Source: Megamerina dolium (taxonomy: Eukaryota > Arthropoda > Insecta > Diptera > Megamerinidae). Taken from it: a stretch of DNA of 64,000 nt. The notes under the pieces were generated by a model. It worked only from the letters and a program-made list of their open reading frames with translations. It searched no databases and was not told the origin of the DNA. Shown here piece by piece: positions 9,570 to 20,690 of the stretch (position 1 is its first letter; every line of letters starts with the position of its first letter). The stretch is taken from positions 48,360,140 through 48,424,139 of the forward strand of contig OY978526.1 in the NCBI GenBank assembly GCA_963854835.1, written 5' to 3'. The position numbers and the translations under genes are program-made.

Positions 9570-12500
9570 CAACAGTGGGTTGCCCCATCATTCACATTTC
9601 ACAACTACAGCGTGTGCCAAGCAGCTTGACTATTGATGGAAAATTGGACAATATGGAATTCATGTTAACCCTGGACACTGGTGCATCACATTCTATAATC
9701 AAGAGCGATTTGGTAAAGAGGTTTGAGCCTTTAATGGGAATAAAATTGCGTACAGCAACGGGTGAGGATGCACAAATTCTGGGTAAGATAAAGAAACGAG
9801 TATCTATTGGAAATTGTACATGGGAACATGAATTCATTGTGGCCGACATCATCGATGACGTAATAATTGGTGTTGATTTTATGATTGACAACGGATTTAC
9901 GTTAGATTTAAATCAACGGATACTACGTTATGCAAATGTCGAATTACCATTGAACATCGGTTACAAACGGAGTGGAAACATGAAACGAGTACTCGCATGT
10001 CAACGCCAAGAGGTTCCAGCAAAATCAGAAGCGGTGATTTGGGCACAGATAAATGTGGATGATGGGACAGGCAAGTTGTGGTTAGTGGAAGCAGATAAAG
10101 AAATACAAAATAAAAACATCATACCTGGTAGGACGTTAGTGGAACCTAAAGAAAATGGAATAGTACCTGTGCGAATATTAAATCCAACTAATACATCTAC
10201 AGTTGTGAAGAAAGGAATGGTGATTGGTCATTGCCAGGGAGTCACTGCCGTAGTAGACTGCGAAAAGAGTTCGTCGATAAAAAGTGGAAGATCAGGAACT
10301 GTCAGAGCGGAAATAAAAGCACAGATGGAAGAATGGGCAGGTGTGCTTACCAACCAGCAAAAAGAAAAGGCTTTACAACTATTGGAGAAGTACAGTTCAA
10401 TCTTTTCTTCAAATGGAAAAACTGGAGGACGAACAACCATCGTGAAGCATCACATTGACACCGGTGATTCTAGACCAATTCGTCAAACAACACGACGAGT
10501 TCCATTGGCCAAAAGAGACGAAGCCATTAAGCTGATTTCCGATATGCAGAAACAAGGTGTTATTGAACCATCAGCGAGTCCATGGAGTTCACCAGTTGTG
10601 CTGGTAAAGAAGAAGGATGGAAGTACTCGATTCTGTGTGGATTACAGAAATCTAAATGATATTACGAAAAAAGACAGCTATCCACTGCCAAGAATCGATG
10701 ACACTCTGGACACACTATCTGGTGCGAAGTGGTTCTCAACTCTTGATTTGCAAAGTGGCTACTGGCAAGTGGAACTTGGTAAGGAAGACAAAGAGAAAAC
10801 AGCTTTCAGTATTGGCGATGGTCTATGGCAATTTACAGTCATGCCATTTGGTTTATGCAATGCGCCAGCTACTTTCGAACGTTTGATGGAGCGTGTACTC
10901 AGAGGACTACACTGGAAAACGTGCTTGGTGTACCTCGATGACATTATTGTGATGGGAAAAGATTTTAACAACCACCTGGAAAAGTTGAAAGAAGTATTTG
11001 AGCGTATACAATCAGCAGGGCTTAAACTGAATATGAAAAAGTGTTCACTCTTCAGGCGAGAAGTTAAATATCTGGGTCATAAAGTAACAACAGAAGGGGT
11101 ACATACCGACGAGGAGAAAGTAGCAGCAGTACAAGAATGGCCTATTCCATCGAATCTTCACGAGTTAAGAAGCTTCCTAGGCTTATGTACCTACTATAGA
11201 CGATTTGTTCCTGGATTTGCAAACATCGCCAGCAGTCTGCATGAGTTAACAAGAAAGAACAAACCATTTGTATGGGGCGAAGACCAACAGAAAGCATTCG
11301 AACAACTGAAAGAAAAACTCTGTTCAGCACCAATATTAGCGTATCCAGTACCTGGTCAAAAGTTTGTGTTGGACACAGATGCGAGTGGCTATGGAATAGG
11401 TGGTGTGCTCTCTCAGATCATAGATGGGCAAGAAAAAGTAATAGCATACTACAGTAAAATCCTGTCGAAGCCAGAAAGAAATTACTGTGTCACACGAAGA
11501 GAGTTGCTCGCAATACTGGAATGTGTAAAGTATTTCCATAAATACTTGTACGGTCAGTCATTTCATCTACGAACTGACCACTCAGCGCTAAGGTGGTTAT
11601 TGCAATTTAAAAACCCAGAAGGACAATTGGCGCGCTGGATTGAAAAGCTGCAGAGTTATGATTTTACCATCGAACATCGTAAAGGAGGACATCACGGCAA
11701 CGCAGATGCTCTATCTCGTCGTCCTTGCAAAATGGAATGTAAACATTGTTCTCGAGTGGAAAGCAAGGAGCACATTGTCGACATACGACTTACGAATATA
11801 TTGCCGGAGGAGTCATGGACCACCGAACGAGTGGAAGAAGATCAGCGGAACGACCCAGATCTCGTAAAGATTATGGAATACAAGGAGCAGGGCATACGTC
11901 CAGATTGGCAAGAAATGGCTAATGAGAGTCCAATAGCAAAGGCATACTGGGCGCAGTGGCAAAGCCTGCACTTACGAGACGGATGTTTATTCCGAGCATG
12001 GGAAAGTGAGGATGGAAAAATCACTAATGATCTTCTAGTGGTACCCAAGGCTAGAATAAATGAAGTGATAGCTGAGTATCACAATGCCTCCAGTGGAGGG
12101 CATTTGGGAATCACCAAAACCGTCGAGAAAATAAAGAACCGATTTTATTGGGTTGGATGTCATGACCATGTCGCTGATTGGATTCGGAAATGTAAGCAAT
12201 GTGCAATGGCCAAAGGTCCCACTAAGAAAAGTCGAGGTAAGATGCACCAATACACCGTGGGTGCTCCATTTGAGCGAATTGCTATGGACATAGCTGGGCC
12301 ATTTCCAATAAGCAACGCAGGAAACAAGTATGTTCTGGTGGTTATAGATTACTTCAGTAAATGGCCTGAAGTATACCCCATTCCAAATCAGGAAGCTAGT
12401 ACAGTTGCGGATGTATTCGTCAACCAATGGGTTACTCGTTTTGGTGTACCGATGGAGTTACACTCAGACCAAGGTCGAAATTTCGAATCAGTTGTATTCC

Positions 12501-13120
12501 AAGAGATATGCCGTATGCTGGGTATATACAAAACTCGTACAACACCTTTGCATCCACAATCTGATGGCATGGTAGAACGATTTAACCGTACCTTGGAGGA
12601 ATATTTGAGAAAAGTCGTAGATAAATACCAAAGAGACTGGGATGTACATATACCAATGTTCCTCATGGCATATCGATGCGCACAACATGATACGACGGCT
12701 ACTACACCGGCAATGGCAATTTTTGGAAATGAGTTAAGACTGCCAGCTGATTTAAAATTTGGAGTCGTAACACCAACGAGATCAACCGAAGGTAATTATA
12801 CTAGCGAAAAGCGGGAACAGTTGGATGAAGTACATCGGTTCATCAGAGAGCGGTCGCAGATGATAAGCGATAAGATGAAGGCCAGGTATGACTTGAAAGC
12901 AAATTCAAAAGGGTTCTATGAAGGAGAGCTTGTAATGCTTCATAATCCACAACGAAAGAAAGGCCTGTCTCCTAAACTACAGACTCATTGGGAAGGACCA
13001 TATGAGATTATAGCAAAGATAAATGACGTAGTGTATCGCATTCAACGTGCCTGGAATAAAAGAGCAAAGTTTAAAGTAGTGCACTTGGAGCGACTTGCGC
13101 CATATCGAGGGGAAGTATAA
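9530..13120 (+). CDS. pol: Pol polyprotein: PR-RT-RNaseH-IN
   Basis: About 1,195 codons in the -1 frame relative to gag. No ATG starts the domain region (GTG at 9575), so expression by frameshift is expected. Domains in order, numbered from 9575: aspartic protease LDTGASHSII (about 33-42), reverse transcriptase with catalytic YLDDII (about 457), RNase H with DTDASGYGIG (about 600), integrase zinc finger H...H...C..C ending CKQCAMAK (about 865), and the integrase core with MDIAGPF and HSDQGRNFE. A GPY/F-type C-terminal module (HWEGPYEI) follows, then the stop at 13118-13120. No frame breaks are visible. It copies the RNA into cDNA and inserts it. Confidence 0.93.
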   Translation, partial: KLNRVSSAGRELTPTVGCPIIHISQLQRVPSSLTIDGKLDNMEFMLTLDTGASHSIIKSDLVKRFEPLMGIKLRTATGEDAQILGKIKKRVSIGNCTWEHEFIVADIIDDVIIGVDFMIDNGFTLDLNQRILRYANVELPLNIGYKRSGNMKRVLACQRQEVPAKSEAVIWAQINVDDGTGKLWLVEADKEIQNKNIIPGRTLVEPKENGIVPVRILNPTNTSTVVKKGMVIGHCQGVTAVVDCEKSSSIKSGRSGTVRAEIKAQMEEWAGVLTNQQKEKALQLLEKYSSIFSSNGKTGGRTTIVKHHIDTGDSRPIRQTTRRVPLAKRDEAIKLISDMQKQGVIEPSASPWSSPVVLVKKKDGSTRFCVDYRNLNDITKKDSYPLPRIDDTLDTLSGAKWFSTLDLQSGYWQVELGKEDKEKTAFSIGDGLWQFTVMPFGLCNAPATFERLMERVLRGLHWKTCLVYLDDIIVMGKDFNNHLEKLKEVFERIQSAGLKLNMKKCSLFRREVKYLGHKVTTEGVHTDEEKVAAVQEWPIPSNLHELRSFLGLCTYYRRFVPGFANIASSLHELTRKNKPFVWGEDQQKAFEQLKEKLCSAPILAYPVPGQKFVLDTDASGYGIGGVLSQIIDGQEKVIAYYSKILSKPERNYCVTRRELLAILECVKYFHKYLYGQSFHLRTDHSALRWLLQFKNPEGQLARWIEKLQSYDFTIEHRKGGHHGNADALSRRPCKMECKHCSRVESKEHIVDIRLTNILPEESWTTERVEEDQRNDPDLVKIMEYKEQGIRPDWQEMANESPIAKAYWAQWQSLHLRDGCLFRAWESEDGKITNDLLVVPKARINEVIAEYHNASSGGHLGITKTVEKIKNRFYWVGCHDHVADWIRKCKQCAMAKGPTKKSRGKMHQYTVGAPFERIAMDIAGPFPISNAGNKYVLVVIDYFSKWPEVYPIPNQEASTVADVFVNQWVTRFGVPMELHSDQGRNFESVVFQEICRMLGIYKTRTTPLHPQSDGMVERFNRTLEEYLRKVVDKYQRDWDVHIPMFLMAYRCAQHDTTATTPAMAIFGNELRLPADLKFGVVTPTRSTEGNYTSEKREQLDEVHRFIRERSQMISDKMKARYDLKANSKGFYEGELVMLHNPQRKKGLSPKLQTHWEGPYEIIAKINDVVYRIQRAWNKRAKFKVVHLERLAPYRGEV

Positions 13121-13145
13121 AAACTTGTTCGGGACGAACAAGGTT

Positions 13146-13158
13146 AAGAGGAGGGCAG
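13146..13158 (+). other. Polypurine tract
   Basis: AAGAGGAGGGCAG immediately precedes the 3' LTR, as expected for the plus-strand DNA primer. Confidence 0.75.
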
Positions 13159-13596
13159 TGTAACGAGTATCGATAGTTGATTACTCATCACTATTGTGAC
13201 TGACTCTATTGGCAGCATCGAAACGAATGTCAACAAAAAGAAATAAGCGATAACCAGAACAAGCCAACGAGAAAGGAAGAGAAGAATCTCGATAAAGGAA
13301 GATTCTGGGGTGTTGCCAACAGAGTATAAATAGAGCCAGTGTTGAGAATTGACAATCAATCTAATTCCGAGCGTGATTGCGAAAACATTGATACAGAGGC
13401 AAAAGTTGCAAGTACATTTAAGTGTTATAGTAAATAGTTGATTGTAAACAGTGTTGATTGTAAATAGAGATTATTAAATAAATTGTTGCTGTATATAGTT
13501 GTATAAAATAAGTGTTGCAGTTATCATTAACAGAATCTAGTGATCGAACAAGGTAATTCAAATAGAATTAAACGTTCACAGAATAAAAACGTAACA
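13159..13596 (+). repeat. 3' LTR of the gypsy element
   Basis: 438 bp, same length as the 5' LTR and, by direct reading, the same sequence. The duplication ATAT follows. Confidence 0.9.
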
Positions 13597-13639
13597 ATAT
13601 ATACAATATACAAGTACATACACAACATAAAAAATTTAG

Positions 13640-15912
13640 TTTTAAAACATTATGTTATTTCAAATGGTCATCCGACATATTGGCCGACGGACAAGAGGAA
13701 AATACCCGATCTCATAGACTTTGGAGTCTCCAAAGGTTTGCAGATGGAAAATATCTCCACAGAGTGTAATTATGATCTATCATCTGACCACTCACCCACG
13801 GTAATATCTATAAAATCACCAAGCCCCCAAGGCAATTGCGTTAGAAAGAAAATAGACTGGTTAAAATTCCATCTTCCTCTGAGTACTGTATTAAGAAATG
13901 GACACGATATAGACTCAACACTCGAAAAATACAACCAGCTGCTCTCATTAGCTCTCAGCTCAGCCACCTGCACAAAGGTATACAAGCAATCAAACTATAG
14001 CCCATACACACCAGCCTACATTGAATTGCTAGTAAGACAGAAAAGAAGACTCCGAAGGCAATGGCAAGAATTCAGATCACCGAATCTGAAAACACAGCTA
14101 CAGCACTGCACTCGAAAGCCTTAAAAAATAAAAACAACAAAGAGTTAGAAGAGTGATAATTTGGCTATGTGCCAAATTAACACCTGGTGAAGCGTCAGAC
14201 TACTCTTTGTGGAAATCAGCAAAAAACTTAAATCGGCCAATTCTCACTGATTCCCCCATCCGTTTGCGTGACAGTAATTGGACTAGAAGCAACTGCGAGA
14301 AGGGTTTGGCTTCTGCAGACCACCTAAAAAGTGTGTTTACACCCAATCGACCCTCTTCACAGTCCTCATTACCAAAATTAACTTCTTAACCTTGCACAAT
14401 AACACTCAAAATTAAAAAAAGGACATATTCAAAGCAATTTATAAAGATTTAAACACAAAAAAATCACCTGGTCCAGATAAAATTACCGGTAAAATGATAA
14501 AAGAGCTACCTCCGGCTTCAGTAATTCATCTCATGCACATTTTCAATGCTATCCTTCGTATTAAACACTATCCCAAATGCTGGAAAACTTCAAAAATTAT
14601 TATGATAGCAAAACCAGGAAAAGACCCTACAAAAGTTGCATCGTACAGACCTATCAGCCTCCTGCCTCTACTTTCTAATGTATTCGAAAAGCTACTTGTC
14701 ATGAATATAACTCCATTTATTAATCTCAACCAACTGATTCCTCAACATCAGTTTGGATTTAGAAAACAGCACGGTACAATAGAACAAGTCCACCGCATTG
14801 TAACTCTGATAAGAAACACTTTTGAAGAAAAAAAGTATTGCTCAGCTGCCTTTCTTGATATCACTCAAGCTTTCGATAAAGTATGGCACGATGGCCTTAT
14901 TTACAAACTCAAACTATTACTGCCTGCAAATGTCTCCTCATTGCTTAGTAGCTACCTCACGAAAAGACAATTTCTCGTACATCACAAGGATTACACAAAA
15001 AATCCATTGGATATTCACGCTGGCGTTCCTCAAGGAAGCGTTTTGAGCCCCCTACTGTATCTCTTATACTCTTCAGATATGCCCAACAATAACCATACAT
15101 TTATATCGACCTTTGCAGATGATACGGCAATATTGTGCTCTCGCTCTAACCCCATAGAAGCTACTAAACTCCTGCAGACTCATGTCGATTCTCTCGAAAT
15201 CTGGCTAGCAAAATGGCGTATAAAAGTCAATGAATCAAAGAGCGTACATGTAACCTTCACGCTAAGGCTAGATACATGTCCCCCACTTAATATTAATGGC
15301 CAATCAGTTCCACAATGTTCCTCAACAAAGTACTTGGGTATTCACCTCGACAGAGGGCTGACATGGAAATATCACATAGAGGCAAAGAAAACTCAGATCA
15401 AGCTTAAAATGAATCAGTTATGGTGGCTGTTACACAAAAGATCAAAGTTGAATCTTGAATACAAAGTGCTATTATATAAAGCAATCCTGAAGCCAATTTG
15501 GACTTATGGTATTCAGTTTTGGGGCACCGCATCTCCCTCTAATATCGAAAAATTGCAGCGAATACAATCCAAGTGTCTGCGAATTATTGTAAACGCGCCT
15601 TGGTATATGAGGAACGTTAACATCCATCCAGATTTAAATGTACCCACAATTTCTGAGGAAGTTGCAATGTCCTGCAGAAGTTTCATTTAAAAATTACACA
15701 ATCATCCGAATCCCCTTTCTAGGCAATTGTTGCTGAGCACGGGGCATCGTCGATTAAAAAGAAAAGATACACTGAATATGCTGTGAAATTGCTATACCTC
15801 TCGACTCAACAAATTGTGATGGAACGTTGGGAATATCACATAATTTAGTTAGCTTTTAGTTTCTAAGTAATTTAGAAAGATCCAATAAAAAAAGCTTGTT
15901 AGAAAAAAAAAA
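13640..15912 (+). mobile_element. Jockey-like non-LTR retrotransposon, 5' truncated
   Basis: Begins inside the endonuclease domain (NGHPTYWPTDKRKIPDLIDF, then SSDHSPTVI) and continues in three frames. The first is 13640-14124, the second about 14153-14389 (DYSLWKSAKNLNRP), and the third the reverse transcriptase at 14494-15690. It ends in an AATAAA (15885-15890) and a short A tail near 15903-15912. The frame changes and missing 5' part mean it is inactive. It ends a few dozen bases beyond the visible 3' exons of the MADF gene. Confidence 0.85.
14494..15690 (+). pseudogene. Jockey-like reverse transcriptase, fragment
   Basis: A 398-residue open stretch with the ordered blocks of a non-LTR reverse transcriptase: SYRPISLLPLLSNVFEKL, HQFGFRKQHGT, AAFLDITQAFDKVWHDGL, GVPQGSVLSPLLY, and the catalytic FADDTAIL. 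The thumb region contains KYLGIHLDRGLTW and the C-terminus YGIQFWG. The upstream endonuclease-linker part is in other frames, so no full ORF2 exists. The block spelling fits the jockey clade. Confidence 0.88.
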
Positions 15913-16017
15913 TTTTTTCTAATTTGGTTATTCACTAATTGCAGTATTTCTACCTACAGATCGTCAACCCCACTTTCCAACAATATCTCGAACGTATCTC
16001 TCACATACCAAAAAAAT

Positions 16018-17759
16018 TTTCATATATATATTTGGTGCTACTGTATGGCTGTGGTTCGTCGTACTTCTTCTTCATTTCTGTAAGCACATCAGTAAAGCGG
16101 TCATCAAATTTCCGCTTTTTTGATGTTGATACGGGATAACTGGCTGCTGTTACAGTCTTCCAGCCATTCTATGGTGCAGTCCAAGTCTTCAACATTACCG
16201 ATTGTACTGAAAACAAAGGGTGTATAAGGTATAGTAAAACTAAATCCATTTTTTTTTCATTCAATTGAAGGTTTTATTTAGCATAGTTAGAATGATCCGA
16301 TTTAGGTCAAATATGCACCGTTTTGTTCAATGACTTGTTGCCATTTTGAAGGTAATTTCATAATGCCACTCTCATAGAAACTCTCGTCCCCATTGGCAAA
16401 AAACTGGGACAGTTGATTTTCACAAGCTTCTATTGAGGCGAATTTTTCGCCAGCAAAATCGTGCCCCATAGATAGGAACAGGTAGTAATCACTTGGTCAG
16501 GTCCTCTCCTATTAGCCAAAGCTAACCGCTTCTGGGCGATTTCTTCCTTCAGACGTTCCAATTGTTGACAGTACAGGTCCGAATTAAGAGTTTGGCCGTA
16601 GGAGAGCAGCTCATAGTAGATGATTCCCTGCCAATCCCACCAAACACATAGCAAAACTTTCCTGACCGTCTATCCTGGCTTGGCCACCGTTTGCGCTGGC
16701 TCACCGCGTTTCGACCACGACCATTTTCGCTTGACGTTGTAAGTGCCCACTTTTCATCACCAGTAACCATCCTCATCAGATATGGATCGATTTTGTTGCG
16801 ATTCAGCAGCGATTCGCAGATGGAAATTCAGTTCACGAGGTTTTTTGAGTTAACTCCTGTGGCACCCATACATTGAGCTTTTTCTTGTATTCAGCCTTAT
16901 GTAAATGGTTCCAAAGGATTTTTTGTGCTATGGTTGGCTCCTGGGCAATAGAAGCAGTGCTTACATGACGGTCAGACTCGAAGATTTCCATTATTTTATC
17001 GATATTTTCGACAATTGGCCTTCCAGAGCGTGGTGCATCTTTGACATAAAAATTACATCACATTTTCAGCCGTCTGGCTTGCGTTTCCATCTTTATCGAA
17101 GAAAAATAAATATGGCGGATAAAATTCTGTAAAATATGGCATATTTTCTCTTTACTGGTATCCATATTTGACGCTTGCTCAAACAATACTGAGTCAAGCA
17201 ATCAAAAAACTGCCTGAATAGTTTATTTAGTACGAAATTCTTTCTGACGCCATCTAGCGTAACCCGATCGCACTTATACAACGCGAGATACTGATTACTA
17301 ACGCCATCTATTGGAAAAATAATGGATTTCTTATATATCTTATATTTCTATATTAATATATTAAGGTTAAGATAAAATATTAGGATGTATTTTAATATAC
17401 TAAGAATATTAATAATAATATTCTTAATATCTTCAAATACACGAAAATTGTTCTTACCTGACAGTCTCCATGGACTCCAAGAAGGCCCAATCTGGGGTAG
17501 GATTCTGACGGAAGATCTTCGGCCATCTTTGCTTCTTGTATCTGTCGCGTAAGCTCTTCCACTTTACTTTACATTCTTTAGTTTAATTAAAAATGTATAA
17601 ATTAACTATTTTTTAGGACCTTACAAGTTTGCTTAATTTAACCAGATTTGTTTGCCTCCCTATCTCCTCCAAAACCTGTTCCTTATATTGAAATTCTCCA
17701 GTCTTTTGATAGAAGTATGGATTGACATGCCCCAGCTCAATAATTTGTTCATTTATGTC
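16018..17759 (-). CDS. MADF-domain protein, partial, frame-broken
   Basis: Three minus-strand exons are visible. Exon A, 17759-17625, follows TTATTGTAG and encodes INEQIIELGHVNPYFYQK. Exon B, about 17561-17458, encodes WKSLRDRYKK up to FLESMETVR, with donor GTAAGA. Exon C runs from 16207 after GTTTTCAG. A plus B match a MADF (Myb/SANT-like) DNA-binding domain of insect transcription regulators. Exon C starts in phase (VEDLDCTIEWLEDCNSS) but meets a stop at 16104, while another frame continues with KKRKFDDRFTDVLTEMKKK to a good donor (GGTATGTGAG, about 16017). I infer a one-base frame break or a sequencing error near 16115-16125. The start-codon exon and the 3' end were not found. The A/B junction phase is ambiguous. 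Confidence 0.55.
16241..17321 (-). mobile_element. Degenerate mariner inside the MADF gene intron
   Basis: Ends share AAATCCATT plus a T run in inverted orientation. Minus-strand frames carry mariner transposase pieces: APRSGRPIVENIDKIMEI near 17040-16990, MVTGDEKWAL near 16770, and LCVWWDWQGIIYYELLSYG followed by QTLNSDLYCQQLERLKEEI at 16650-16530. Stops and frame changes are numerous. It lies between exons B and C, so removal by splicing is possible. Confidence 0.75.
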
Positions 17760-18374
17760 CTACAATAAATGAAATTAAATTAAAATATTCTGTTTCCCTT
17801 TATTAACGAATCTTAAATTTTGTATAGATACGTTATGTAATTGCAACTAGTAAAAGTTATACAATACTAACAAGCAATTTTAATATAAAAAATTAGAGTT
17901 TTTAAGGAAAAGCAGATTTCATTAAAAATATATTTTTTTAAAAGAAAATATATAGATTAACGATTTCTGCTACTCGCTCTCTGTGAGGTTTGCCACTGTT
18001 GTGTGTTAATTATGAAATTTAATGAAATATTTAATAATAATGTAAAGTACTAAGCTCCATTTGTGCAAAATAAATTTTTGTGTAACAAACTTCTTCAAAA
18101 AATCACCACTTACCCGTTATTCACAAACAACTTCACTACATAACAGGCTGTCAAAATTGGATTTTCAACTACTCGGCACTGCGGTCGTGTTATTATGGTT
18201 AGCGTCATACAACTTGTATGGGCATGAGAACTTTTCGACAGTTAAAAAACGCCGACGCTTTTGTTTAAGTATGGCTGTTAATGGGATGGTTAGGTTAGGT
18301 TATGTGGCTGCCCTCTCTCTGAGAGGATACACTTAGGCCAGAAACACCCATTGTGATACCACAGAGTTATCTTC

Positions 18375-18659
18375 CAATAATGTTGTGCGTATTAAATTTG
18401 TACAGCATTAAAAGGGACCTCCTTATATAGCCGGTTCCATACGGCAGAACCCTTGTGACATAACTTTAACAGAGCTCTTTAAGAAGCATTTTTGCAAATT
18501 GTTACTGCCGGAAAAATTGCCAATTCTTGCCGGCAGGTGGGTACCGTTCGAAAGAAAAATCTTTTCGATATCAAATTTTGTTATGCTTCAGCCGTGGATT
18601 GAACCCACGACCTACAGATCAGAAAGTCATCGCACTAATCACTGAGCTACGGCACCCAC
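18375..18659 (-). mobile_element. tRNA-derived SINE (family S), diverged copy
   Basis: Reverse-oriented copy whose tRNA-like head (complement of GGGTGCCGTAGCTCAGTG) ends at 18659 and whose body (AGCCGGTTCC) is recognisable. The tail is lost or unclear. It has more substitutions than most copies. Confidence 0.7.
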
Positions 18660-18792
18660 TGTTACTGGGATATTACACTATAAACTTATGCAATTGTTAT
18701 TCTGCTGAGAAATGTGTTGCAAAGAAAATAATTAAAGACAACCGTCGTTTTAGTTTAGCGTTTTTATTTTAGTAGAAATATACAGCAGATAT

Positions 18793-18921
18793 ATGAACGT
18801 TTAATTCTATTCGAATCAACCCTGTTCGATTACTGGATTCCGTCAATAATAATTTGCAACACTTATTTTGTGATAACTATATACAACAATTTATTTAATA
18901 AACTATTTAATCAACACAAAG
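18793..18921 (-). repeat. Fragment of the gypsy-family LTR
   Basis: Complement of the right half of the 7654-type LTR (GAACGTTTAATTCTATTCGA, TTTGCAACACTTATTTTGT). It stops just before the Bari-like element. A CCACGCATGCCAATTGTT block beside it recurs on the element's other side at about 20653. Confidence 0.65.
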
Positions 18922-18959
18922 CATCCACGCATGCCAATTGTTGTTGCACAAAACATGTA

Positions 18960-20610
18960 CAGTGGCTCCCAGCTTATTTCGTACAGTGACAGTTTAAAAA
19001 TTGCTGCAGTCGTAATTCCTAATATAGCAAAAATTTGAACAAAATATAAATGCCATTTTAGAAAGGAAGGTTTGTTTTTTATTTTCCAAAATTTACTTTT
19101 TCAAAATTTTAGTGTTTGACACTATAAAAAAATAAAATAAGAAAAAAATAGGAAAATTCATGTCACAGCTTATTTCGTACAGTCTCTTTAAGTTCAAACT
19201 AAAAACAAAGTAAGTTGATTTTAATATTTAGTATGACATCCCTTAGCGTTAATGATAGCCTGGAGTCTATTTGGCATTGAATCCACCAATTTTTGAGTGA
19301 TGTCTGGTGTGATTTTTTTCCATTCCTCCATCAGTACCTTCTTTAGGTCTTGCTTATTAGAAATCTTGTGTGTTCTTATTTTATTGTCCAAAATAGACTA
19401 AAGATTTTCAATCACATTCATGTCAGGTGACTGTGGTGGTGGAGACATCAAGTGTGAGCAGTTCAAATAAGCCAAGATTGCACAATCCCAGATTTATGTT
19501 TTGGGTCATTATCTTGGTAATACCGAAATTCTTCCCGCAAACCCAGTTTGTCTGCACTTTGAAGTAAATTGTTTTTCAGAATCTCGAGGTACTTCATTTT
19601 GTCCATTGTTCCCTCAATAAAAACCAATTCACCTACTCCGGCTGCTGACATACAGGCCCAAACCATCACGCTACCGCCACCATGCTTCACTGTGGGCTTA
19701 AGGTTCTCCTTGTTTAGCTCGGTATTAGCTTTACGCCAAACATATGACATTCCGTCCGAGCCAAAAATATTAAACTTAGACTCATCCGCGAAAATAACGG
19801 TATTCCAGAACGCAGGAGTATTAATAATATGCTCTTTGGCGAAGTCAAGTCGGCGTTGTATATTCATTTTCGAAATGAATGGTTTCTTTCGGGCTACTCG
19901 ACCGTTCAAGTCATGATTGCGCAGCACACGTCGGACAGTTTCAGCACTGGATGATTTTCCTATTTCACGCTGAACCTCTGCAGCCAACTTCGGAGCGGAT
20001 AACTTTGGATTTTTCTTAATTTTTCGTACAATATAACGCTCGTCTGATGCGTTGAAAATCTTATTAGGTGCTTCTCTGCCCTTGTTCTCCAACCGATTTT
20101 CGCGAACGAAGCGTTGAATGATGTATTGGACAGTTGAGGCACTTAAATTTGTCATTTCAGCAATTTTTCGCACACTCTGACCTTTCCTAAAATGGTTAAT
20201 TACCAGTTTACGCTGTTCCATCGTTGTACGACGACCCATAACGCTAAATGTTTAATTTACAGCACTTTAACTATTTAAAATAATAATAATAAAAATTGTT
20301 ATAATAGTTAAAAAGGTCCAAAAACTCATACAATTCAAAAAAACTTTGTAACTGCGCGGCAGAATGAAACTTACTTACATTGAAGTTTGTGTACGAAATA
20401 AGATGTGAGCTGAAAATCAGCTGATCAATAGTTTTTCTCTCTTGCATGACAAAAAGAACAATTTTTGGGGTTCCCCGTTTTCTTATTAGGTTTACTAAAC
20501 ACATACATAGACATCTACATTCAAAACTTATTGATAAGTTTTTTAGTTTCGATGTTACAGCCATGTACATAAAAATATATACACTGTACGAAATAAGCTG
20601 TGAGCCACTG
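18960..20610 (-). mobile_element. Bari-like Tc1 element with IR/DR ends
   Basis: 1,651 bp flanked by TA on both sides. The outer ends match as inverted repeats (CAGTGGCTC.CAGCTTATTT, then CGTACA). A second copy of the core CAGCTTATTTCGTACAG lies inward on the left (19167) and a degenerate one on the right (20391-20412), giving long inverted repeats with internal direct repeats, as in Bari and Sleeping Beauty-type transposons. Confidence 0.85.
19463..20239 (-). pseudogene. Tc1 (Bari-like) transposase, truncated frame
   Basis: 258 residues from MGRRTTMEQRKLVINHFRKG. Two helix-turn-helix units come first (VRKIAEMTNLSASTVQYII), then the catalytic core with FADESKFNIFGSDG (first Asp), the GGGSVMVWA block and YYQDNDPKHKSG (second Asp). 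The frame stops at 19463 before the third acidic residue. The remaining C-terminal sequence is present further left in broken frames (for example the SPDMNVIE-type region near 19420). The usual length is about 340 residues, so this copy is inactive as read. Confidence 0.85.
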
Positions 20611-20690
20611 TATGTCAATTTGTTCAGATAAAGAGTAAAGAAAGAATAGATAACCACGCATGCCAATTGTTATTGCGTGGCTGAACATAT

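Larger units (their letters stand above)
7654..13596 (+). mobile_element. Complete Ty3/gypsy LTR retrotransposon
   Basis: A 5.94-kb element with direct 438-bp LTRs (7654-8091 and 13159-13596) that begin TGTAACG and end GTAACA and appear identical by eye. It is flanked by a 4-bp duplication ATAT (7650-7653 and 13597-13600). Order: LTR, primer binding site, gag, frameshift site, pol (protease, reverse transcriptase, RNase H, integrase), purine tract, LTR. There is no env frame. Both long frames are open, so the copy looks young and possibly autonomous. Partial and decayed relatives lie at 18793-18921, 20691-21124, 35454-36030, 36483-36655 and 43937-47545. The use of a tRNA-Leu-type primer suggests the mdg3/blastopia side of gypsy, but the clade is a guess. 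Confidence 0.92.
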
